Shown here: one piece after another, positions 1-5,109 of the stretch
Layout of the letters: each line of letters begins with the position of its first letter
How positions within the stretch are numbered: the stretch's first letter is position 1
Assembly (NCBI GenBank): GCA_947305835.1
Contig: CAMZEQ010000050.1
Coordinates: 1 to 5,931 of the forward strand
DNA from: an uncultured Alphaproteobacteria bacterium
Lineage (GTDB): Bacteria > Pseudomonadota > Alphaproteobacteria > CAAHEQ01 > UBA3637
Length of the DNA stretch: 5,931 bases
Direction: 5' to 3'
The notes under the pieces: model-generated
Databases searched by the model: none
What the model saw: the letters and a program-made list of their open reading frames with translations, nothing else
Told to the model about the DNA's origin: nothing
Made by a program: the position numbers and the translations under genes

Positions 1-46
1 AAAATCTCCTGAAATCGAAATTACATGAGAACAGACCGAATGTCAA
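1..46 (-). promoter_or_regulatory. Promoter and Shine-Dalgarno of a gene beyond the left edge
   Basis: On the minus strand, TTGACA (41-46) is followed by a 17-nt spacer and TAATTT (18-23) with TG just upstream. An AGGAGA Shine-Dalgarno lies at 5-10. The start codon would fall just outside the window, giving a very short 5' leader. The promoter sits directly downstream of the hppA terminator, so the next gene appears to be an independent minus-strand unit. Its identity cannot be seen. Confidence 0.5.
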
Positions 47-50
47 GGAA

Positions 51-81
51 AAAATAAAGCCCCTTTACGAGGCTTTATTTT
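51..81 (-). terminator. Intrinsic terminator of hppA
   Basis: A perfect 11-bp stem (51-61 with 71-81) encloses a 9-nt loop. On the minus strand the transcript ends in a U-rich tract, TTTATTTTTT, that overlaps the 3' arm and continues to about position 49. The hairpin overlaps the last two bases of the region containing the hppA stop codon (80-82), so termination is immediate. It separates hppA from the promoter at 1-46. Confidence 0.85.
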
Positions 82-2119
82 ACAACAATCCGTTCCAATT
101 ATGTGTGGCCAACAACGGCGCAATAACCAATGACACGATAATCATCAATTTGATTAAGATGTTTAAGGCCGGACCTGATGTATCCTTAAACGGATCACCG
201 ACAGTATCCCCGACAACCGTCGCCTTATGGGGTGCAGTGCCTTTACCGCCAAACTTACCGCACTCAATGTACTTTTTTGCATTGTCCCATGCACCGCCGG
301 CATTTGACATCAACAGAGCCAGGAAAACCCCGACAACTGTGGCGCCCAATAACATACCGCCCAATGCTTCACGTCCCAACAATAAACCGATGATCAATGG
401 TGCTGCAATGGCCAAAATACCCGGCATAATCATTTCATGCAAGGCCGCCGTTGTCGCAATCGTCACGCAACGGGCCGTATTGGGTTGAACGCCTTCTTCA
501 CCCTCTAATAAGCCCTTGATGCTGCGGAATTGATGTCGAACCTCTTTAACGATAAAATAGGCGGCTTTTCCGACGGATTGCATGGTCATGGCGGCCGCCA
601 ACATCGGAATACATCCGCCGATAAAAGTTCCGATAATTACCATCGGATTAACCAAGTCAATGCGATCTAAATCTGCCGCTTGAATAAAGGCCACAAACAA
701 CGCCAAAGCCGTTAAAGCCGCCGAACCGATGGCAAAACCTTTACCAATGGCGGCTGTGGTGTTGCCCAAAGAATCCAAATGATCCGTAATTTCGCGCGTT
801 TCTGGACCTAAATGTGACATTTCGGCAATTCCGCCGGCATTATCGGCAATCGGCCCATAAGCATCTACCGTCATGGTAACACCAACCGTGGCCAACATAC
901 CCACAGCAGAAATTCCAATCCCGTAAATACCGGCCGCGAAATAAGCAATAAAGGTTGCAACACAAATACAAATGACGGGCATAACCGTACTTGCCATACC
1001 AACAGACAAGCCCGAAATAATAACAGTTGCAGCTCCTGTTCGACTTTGATGTGCAATCTTTCGAACCGGCCTGCCGGACGTATAGTATTCGGCAAATAAA
1101 CCGATTAAGGTACCGACAACCAAGCCCGATAAGACCGCCCAAAATAAACGCATTGGTAAATGCATTCCGATCACCAATCCCAAACTTAAAAGAATAAACA
1201 AGCCGCCAGCACATAAGGTTGTTGCTCGTAAAGCCGAAGCCGGTTTAAAACTTTTGAAAAAACGCATGGAACCAACGCCAATTAATGATGAAATCATTCC
1301 GACAACCGCCAAAAATAACGGTAATTGCAATAAAGTCATTCGTTCCATACCCAGTGAAAGCAAAGATGATTCACTCATAGTGGCGGCAATCGCTGATGAA
1401 GCAATGATCGCACCGCAATATGATTCATAAATATCTGCCCCCATGCCGGCGATATCACCCACATTATCACCCACGTTATCAGCGATTACCCCCGGATTAC
1501 GCGGATCATCTTCGGGAATGCCGGCTTCTACCTTGCCGACCAAATCAGAACCGACATCCGCAGCCTTGGTATAAATACCACCGCCGACACGTGCAAATAA
1601 GGCAATGGAACTGCAGCCCATGGCAAAACCGTTGATGTATTGCATCCCTGTGATTTCTTGGCCATAGATAGCGTATAAAATACCGAGACCTATCAAACCC
1701 AAACCGGCAACAGATAAACCCATGACAGAGCCTGCAAAATAGGAAATGTTGAGGGCGCCCTTTAATCCCAAAGTTTTGGCAGCCTGAGCCGTTCGGGCAT
1801 TACCTTTGGTGGCGGCCATCATGCCGAATAAACCGGCTAAAATAGATGTGATGGATCCGCTGATAAATGACAAAGCCGTTTGGATATTTAATCCGACTGT
1901 TATCAAGGCAAAAATGGCCAAAATAAAACAAGCCAACACCTTATACTCTTTGCGTAAAAAAGCCATCGCACCGGCATGGATTTGATGTTCAATGCTTATC
2001 ATTCGGGGGGTGCCGTTCGGTTGCCGGGCAATATAAAAATAAATCGACACGGCCATCATTAATCCCAAAACACCCAAAGCAGGGGCGGTGAAAATGGAAG
2101 AAAATAAACTGTCTAACAT
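80..2119 (-). CDS. hppA: Membrane-bound ion-translocating pyrophosphatase, K+-dependent type
   Basis: This 679-residue integral membrane enzyme hydrolyses pyrophosphate and uses the energy to export H+ and/or Na+ across the inner membrane. Family hallmarks are all present. DVGSDLVGKVE (188-198) and the following acidic EDDPRNP and DNVGDNVGD motifs bind Mg-PPi. DAYGPIADNAGG starts at 419, the NAGGAWDNAKKYIE motif at 606, and DTVGDPFKDTSGP at 638. Many hydrophobic segments fit the usual 16-helix fold, and the length is typical and full. A456 and G459 in GNTTAAIGKG match the K+-dependent subfamily; K+-independent enzymes have Lys at the first position. E232 in DIYESY sits where Na+-PPases and some H+-PPases keep their ion-gate glutamate, so the pumped ion is unresolved. 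The ATG is preceded by AAGGAG (2125-2130) with 5-nt spacing. The gene has its own promoter and lies 132 bases downstream of the NSS transporter gene. Confidence 0.97.
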   Translation of the reverse strand: MLDSLFSSIFTAPALGVLGLMMAVSIYFYIARQPNGTPRMISIEHQIHAGAMAFLRKEYKVLACFILAIFALITVGLNIQTALSFISGSITSILAGLFGMMAATKGNARTAQAAKTLGLKGALNISYFAGSVMGLSVAGLGLIGLGILYAIYGQEITGMQYINGFAMGCSSIALFARVGGGIYTKAADVGSDLVGKVEAGIPEDDPRNPGVIADNVGDNVGDIAGMGADIYESYCGAIIASSAIAATMSESSLLSLGMERMTLLQLPLFLAVVGMISSLIGVGSMRFFKSFKPASALRATTLCAGGLFILLSLGLVIGMHLPMRLFWAVLSGLVVGTLIGLFAEYYTSGRPVRKIAHQSRTGAATVIISGLSVGMASTVMPVICICVATFIAYFAAGIYGIGISAVGMLATVGVTMTVDAYGPIADNAGGIAEMSHLGPETREITDHLDSLGNTTAAIGKGFAIGSAALTALALFVAFIQAADLDRIDLVNPMVIIGTFIGGCIPMLAAAMTMQSVGKAAYFIVKEVRHQFRSIKGLLEGEEGVQPNTARCVTIATTAALHEMIMPGILAIAAPLIIGLLLGREALGGMLLGATVVGVFLALLMSNAGGAWDNAKKYIECGKFGGKGTAPHKATVVGDTVGDPFKDTSGPALNILIKLMIIVSLVIAPLLATHNWNGLL

Positions 2120-2133
2120 ATTGTCTCCTTCAT

Positions 2134-2166
2134 AAAAAAAACGGCTTCGCCGGTGGCGATCGACCG
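2134..2166 (-). promoter_or_regulatory. Terminator-like hairpin in the hppA leader
   Basis: Between the predicted hppA start site (about 2170) and its Shine-Dalgarno, the minus strand carries CGGC-GAA-GCCG (2142-2152). It contains the unusually stable GCGAAGC mini-hairpin sequence and is followed directly by T8 (2134-2141). An alternative pairing, CGGT with ACCG across 2151-2166, shares bases with the first hairpin, so the two could be mutually exclusive. This could be an attenuator, or a weak terminator for read-through from the upstream transporter gene. The stem has only 4 bp, so function is inferred. Confidence 0.4.
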
Positions 2167-2176
2167 ATGGATTGGG

Positions 2177-2205
2177 GTTTTAGCATAATTTGTTCGGCCT
2201 GTCAA
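2177..2205 (-). promoter_or_regulatory. hppA promoter, sigma70-type
   Basis: On the minus strand TTGACA (2200-2205) is followed by a 17-nt spacer ending in TGC and then TAAAAC (2177-2182). The TGC gives an extended -10. The predicted start site near 2170 leaves a leader of about 50 nt containing the hairpin and U8 tract. The promoter lies between the transporter stop and hppA, so hppA can be expressed independently. Confidence 0.65.
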
Positions 2206-2251
2206 GAAAATTTATCGATATTTGCCATAAAAATTTAAATGATCACCCTTT

Positions 2252-3610
2252 TTACCATGCCGTAAAAAACAGGACAACCAAGGTAATCGGTGCCAGCCAC
2301 TTTAATACAAACACTATATATTTCGCCCAAAATTTATTTTTAATCTTTAAATTTTCGACAATTTGCGGCGCTATTTCCCACCCCATAAAAAGGCAAAAGA
2401 CTAATACCGCTAAACCCAAGGTATATGCACCCGTTATGTAATCTATCCAATCAAATAAATCGCGACCGATAACTTTCAGATTCACTTTTTTCGTGAAAGA
2501 GGCCAAAATAATCATGGAGGTAAAGACGTTTATTCCGGCAACACAAAAAGTGGCCCGTTTACGTTTCCAATTCAATTTTTCCGTTATCAGATTAATGAGC
2601 GGCTCATAAATGGAAATTAAAGATGTGAGTGCAGCCACAAAAAGTGACACAAAGAATAAAAACATTAAAAATCGGCCGCCTTTAACTTGTTCAAAAGCAA
2701 AAGGTAATGTAACAAAACTGAGTCCCGGGCCTTGATTGATATCTAAGCCGAAAGAAAATACAGCCGGAACAATAATACACGATGCCAATAAAGCCACACA
2801 TGTATCCAAAAAAACAATCCACAACCCGGCGCGTTTAATGTCTAAATCCGGTTTTAAATATGATCCGTAAATAAAACAAACGCCCAAGCCCAAAGACAGC
2901 GAATAAATGGCTTGCCCCAAAGCCAGTAATGTAATATGCGCCAATTGATGCGGATGAAAACCGTCCGTATCAAAACCTAATGCATTCCAGTTAATTTGAA
3001 ACAGATACGAAAATCCTTTTTCTGTATTTGGCAACAAAAAAATTCGAAAGGCCATGAATATCAATAATCCGAATAAAACCGGCATCAGATAGAGCGCAGC
3101 TTTTTCGATGCCGCCTTTAACCCCTTTAATTAAGACCAACGAGCTGATTAAGATGCATAAAAGCCCCCAAAAGAATTGTTTATGGTAAGAGTTTGTCAGG
3201 CTTTGGAATAATTCTTGATTGACCGCAATATTTGTTGAAAATAAATTCTGTCCGGCCACAAAGACATAAGATAAAGTCCAGCCGATGACAATGGCATAAA
3301 TACTGCAAACCAAAAAAATGTTCAAAATAATTAAGCTGCCGCCGATTTGTTTCCACAAGGGGGATATCTGTTTGGGGGCAACTTTTTGAAAACCGTCAAG
3401 GAAATTTGTTTGCGCGATGCGCCCGAAAGCCAATTTTGAAGTCAATAAAAAATATCCCAACAAGATTATGCACAATAAATATATCAATAAAAAGCTGCCG
3501 CCGTTATTTTGTGCAATTAAGTATGGAAAGCGCCAAATATTACCTAATCCAATAGCTGAGCCTGCTGTGGCCAAAATAAATCCCAAAGAAGATCCCCAAT
3601 GGGCACGCAT
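2252..3610 (-). CDS. Sodium-dependent transporter, NSS/SNF family
   Basis: This 452-residue inner-membrane symporter is predicted to import an amino acid or related solute with Na+. The signature GSAIGLGNIWRFPY covers residues 17-30. Aligned to LeuT, A19 and N24 match Na1 ligands, G17 and I20 match Na2 backbone positions, and R27 is the extracellular gate arginine. The unwound TM6 region LGQAIYSLSLG is at 231-241, with S237 at the LeuT T254 position. In TM8, A326, T329 and S330 match Na2 ligands. About 11 membrane segments and this length fit the bacterial MhsT-like branch, not 12-helix LeuT. The substrate cannot be read from the sequence. The ATG follows AAAGGA (3617-3622) with 6-nt spacing. 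There is no clear terminator after the stop, so read-through into hppA is possible. Confidence 0.93.
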   Translation of the reverse strand: MRAHWGSSLGFILATAGSAIGLGNIWRFPYLIAQNNGGSFLLIYLLCIILLGYFLLTSKLAFGRIAQTNFLDGFQKVAPKQISPLWKQIGGSLIILNIFLVCSIYAIVIGWTLSYVFVAGQNLFSTNIAVNQELFQSLTNSYHKQFFWGLLCILISSLVLIKGVKGGIEKAALYLMPVLFGLLIFMAFRIFLLPNTEKGFSYLFQINWNALGFDTDGFHPHQLAHITLLALGQAIYSLSLGLGVCFIYGSYLKPDLDIKRAGLWIVFLDTCVALLASCIIVPAVFSFGLDINQGPGLSFVTLPFAFEQVKGGRFLMFLFFVSLFVAALTSLISIYEPLINLITEKLNWKRKRATFCVAGINVFTSMIILASFTKKVNLKVIGRDLFDWIDYITGAYTLGLAVLVFCLFMGWEIAPQIVENLKIKNKFWAKYIVFVLKWLAPITLVVLFFTAW

Positions 3611-3639
3611 TTTTTATCCTTTCATTTTTTATACGAAAA

Positions 3640-3668
3640 ATTTTAGCATGAAACAAGACATGTGTCAA
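3640..3668 (-). promoter_or_regulatory. Promoter of the NSS transporter gene
   Basis: On the minus strand a consensus TTGACA (3663-3668) is followed by a 17-nt spacer ending in TGC and then TAAAAT (3640-3645). The layout closely matches the hppA promoter, including the shared ATGCTAAAA around the -10. The predicted leader is about 22 nt. Confidence 0.75.
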
Positions 3669-3790
3669 GGTGGTGCGATCTCTTTATTAATAGTTTCAGA
3701 CAAAATTGTAAAAACATAAAGTGATGTAAAAGGGTGGGGTAAATTGTCTTTGTGCTAGGGGGCTATACAACTTAAGTGGGTAATAAAAAC
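3669..3790. other. Intergenic stretch with no recognised feature
   Basis: This divergent intergenic stretch lies between the transporter promoter and repeat copy A. I see no convincing ORF, hairpin or RNA gene. A GGGCTATA word (3759-3766) also occurs just upstream of repeat copy B (4974-4981). The duplicated unit may therefore originally have extended further upstream with a later insertion or deletion. Confidence 0.4.
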
Positions 3791-3905
3791 TGGTGCAGGG
3801 GCTTTGCAATCATTGGACTCAAATCATAGCAGAATTAAAAGAAAAATTGCAAAAAATAACCTTGTAATTCATAAATTTTTCTGCTATTCTCAAAAGAAAA
3901 AGGAG
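3791..3905 (+). repeat. Promoter-bearing direct repeat, copy A
   Basis: This is the first of two direct copies of a module that ends at a Shine-Dalgarno. From 3801 to 3890 it aligns without gaps to 4998-5087, with 73 of 90 bases identical by hand count. The best-kept blocks are GCTTTGCAATCATTGGACTC and the following AAAT (3801-3824, one mismatch), the A-tract block (3841-3859) and the promoter hexamers. Substitutions fall 8/5/4 at codon positions 1/2/3 of the only reading frame open through both copies, so this looks like conserved regulatory DNA and not coding sequence. It precedes the gene at 3912. Confidence 0.85.
3841..3890 (+). promoter_or_regulatory. Repeat A promoter with UP-like A-tracts
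   Basis: TTGTAA (3862-3867), a 17-nt spacer and TATTCT (3885-3890) form a sigma70-like promoter. Two phased A-tracts (3842-3846 and 3851-3856) sit just upstream and resemble an UP element. The start site would be near 3897, giving a leader of about 15 nt before the ATG at 3912. The same arrangement, with identical spacing, recurs in copy B. Confidence 0.65.
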
Positions 3906-3911
3906 CTTGAA

Positions 3912-4814
3912 ATGAAGGAAAGATTATCTAAATCTTCTGAGATGCCAATGATTGAACAGGTCAAAAAATATAAGGTCGATGGCTTGGATCAAAGTTATTA
4001 TTTAATTCGCTATGATAGGTTGAATATAATAAAAGATGGCTTATATGAGTTTGTCACGGAAAGTAGTGATCATAAATATCCTGGAGAAAAACGGAAAATA
4101 ACCTGCGAGAATCAAACTGTTGTTGAAATGAACAACTATGTATATGACAGGGGAAAAAGAAAATTTTTATTGAGAGAAAGTCGTTATGTTGACGGTCAAT
4201 TTTTGGTTTGGGAATTTTATGATAAATCAGGCCGCATTACTCGGCGTTCAAAATTATTGAATAATCCCGAAATCTCTTTGGAAAAGGATTACTGGGGTAT
4301 TCGCAATAATCCGATGATAGAAGAACACTGGGAAGCGGATGGAACTTATATAATTGGAAAACTTGAACGCGGGAAATTTATTGAGATTGAAAAGTATAAT
4401 GCAACGGGTCAACTCATTGGCAAAAAAATCACTATCCAGAGCAAAAAATATGGCAAATGTTATTGTTTTGAAAATTATCATGAGGATGGGAGTATAGATT
4501 GGACACCGGTAGGATCCACATTACGAAAACTCGGGTGGACTGGTTGGAGAGATGACGAAGTCTCTAATAAAAAATATCATATTGCTTTAAAAGAGTTTTT
4601 GAAAGAAGTTGCAAGGGAACAAAAAAAACAGAAAGAGGCTATTGTTCGACAATCGAGTAAAAAAGCTTTATCGGCCACGCGAAGTCCTCGAAAAAATTTA
4701 TGCCAAGCGTTAGATACGTTGAACAAATTAAAACCCTCACAATACCGTAAAGAGGCAAAGGAAACATTGGTCAAGGTGTACCGCTCTTTTTATCCTAAAG
4801 AAGAGTCTAGATAA
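3912..4814 (+). CDS. Uncharacterised protein with MORN/YwqK-like repeat motifs
   Basis: I do not recognise this 300-residue protein as a named family. It is highly charged, with no signal peptide or membrane segment, so it is probably cytoplasmic. Its middle has recurring aromatic-x-x-(D/S/T)-G motifs: YVDG (92-95), YDKSG (103-107), WEADG (140-144), YNATG (162-166) and YHEDG (189-193). They are spaced among short beta-like strands, as in MORN or YwqK-type antitoxin repeats, but too degenerate to assign. Residues about 220-300 are basic and helical. I chose the ATG at 3912 because GGAG (3902-3905) precedes it by 6 nt and a promoter lies just upstream. The frame is open further upstream (from 3804), but that would translate the promoter repeat. 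It is more AT-rich than hppA, which suggests accessory DNA. No typical plus-strand terminator follows. Confidence 0.75.
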   Translation: MKERLSKSSEMPMIEQVKKYKVDGLDQSYYLIRYDRLNIIKDGLYEFVTESSDHKYPGEKRKITCENQTVVEMNNYVYDRGKRKFLLRESRYVDGQFLVWEFYDKSGRITRRSKLLNNPEISLEKDYWGIRNNPMIEEHWEADGTYIIGKLERGKFIEIEKYNATGQLIGKKITIQSKKYGKCYCFENYHEDGSIDWTPVGSTLRKLGWTGWRDDEVSNKKYHIALKEFLKEVAREQKKQKEAIVRQSSKKALSATRSPRKNLCQALDTLNKLKPSQYRKEAKETLVKVYRSFYPKEESR

Positions 4815-4823
4815 AAACACGAC

Positions 4824-4856
4824 TGCTGTTATTGATATTCATTAAGGGGAACAGCA
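4824..4856. repeat. Short inverted repeat after the 3912-4814 gene
   Basis: TGCTGTT (4824-4830) and AACAGCA (4850-4856) can pair as a 7-bp stem with a 19-nt loop, 10 bases past the stop codon. No T-run follows on the plus strand, so it is not a typical Rho-independent terminator. It could stabilise the mRNA 3' end. Confidence 0.35.
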
Positions 4857-4876
4857 AATGCAAAAAGATCTTTGAT

Positions 4877-4928
4877 AGTCCGATAAATAGCGGATTTTAG
4901 CCATTTTTGAAAGGTCAACAATCGGACT
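4877..4928. repeat. Inverted AGTCCGAT/ATCGGACT pair
   Basis: AGTCCGAT (4877-4884) and ATCGGACT (4921-4928) are exact 8-bp inverted copies, 36 bases apart. The same ATCGGACT word occurs a third time inside repeat copy B (5009-5016), and as ATTGGACT in copy A. This may be a binding-site word or the debris of a further repeat copy. Confidence 0.35.
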
Positions 4929-4956
4929 TGCCGAATAGCTTGCAAACAAAAGAAAA

Positions 4957-4978
4957 AGCCCTCGTTTAATCGAGGGCT
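4957..4978 (-). terminator. Hairpin with minus-strand terminator features
   Basis: A perfect 8-bp stem, AGCCCTCG with CGAGGGCT, has a 6-nt loop. On the minus strand it runs directly into TTTTTCTTTT, a proper intrinsic terminator. On the plus strand it is followed by ATAATAC and no T-run. No minus-strand gene is visible upstream of it, so it may block antisense transcripts coming through the 5110 gene, or be left over from a lost gene. It could also terminate the plus-strand gene weakly. Confidence 0.6.
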
Positions 4979-4986
4979 ATAATACA

Positions 4987-5104
4987 TGGTGCAGGCTGCT
5001 TTGCAATCATCGGACTCAAATTACGAAAGATTTGAAAGAAAAATTACAAAAAATAGCCTTGTAATCAATTTAGATTTCTGCTACTCTCAAAGAAAAAAAA
5101 GGAG
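4987..5104 (+). repeat. Promoter-bearing direct repeat, copy B
   Basis: This is the second copy of the module at 3791-3905, in the same orientation. It is gapless over 4998-5087 against copy A, with small indels only at its two ends. It ends in AGGAG (5100-5104), as copy A does, but the downstream protein is unrelated. Its upstream boundary is close to the hairpin at 4957-4978. Confidence 0.85.
5038..5087 (+). promoter_or_regulatory. Repeat B promoter with UP-like A-tracts
   Basis: TTGTAA (5059-5064), a 17-nt spacer and TACTCT (5082-5087) match the copy A promoter. The A-tract block 5038-5056 lies at the identical distance from the -35. The predicted start site near 5094 gives a leader of about 16 nt before the ATA at 5110. 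The -10 is one base weaker than in copy A. Confidence 0.6.
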
Positions 5105-5109
5105 AATTT

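Noticed and set aside
105..488. 127-codon plus-strand ORF antisense to hppA
   Set aside because: It is a shadow of the well-supported hppA frame with no ribosome site or recognisable protein features.
2113..2133. Six-codon upstream ORF overlapping the hppA start
   Set aside because: It has no ribosome site, being preceded by T8, and it contains the hppA Shine-Dalgarno. It is probably chance.
3417..3719. 100-codon plus-strand ORF antisense to the transporter start
   Set aside because: It is a shadow of the conserved TM1-TM2 coding region and runs through the transporter promoter.
3804..3911. In-frame N-terminal extension of the 3912 gene
   Set aside because: The frame is open, but it crosses the promoter repeat and its Shine-Dalgarno, and differences between the copies show no third-position bias. 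The ATG at 3912 has proper SD spacing.
4254..4774. Two minus-strand ORFs (4254-4481 and 4577-4774) opposite the 3912 gene
   Set aside because: Neither has a Shine-Dalgarno or promoter, and both overlap a better-supported plus-strand gene.
4987..5021. Minus-strand sequence ending in CCA just before a terminator, suggesting a tRNA 3' end
   Set aside because: The bases before CCA form no T-arm or acceptor stem, and the TTCRA loop motif is missing. Copy A differs in length at this point.
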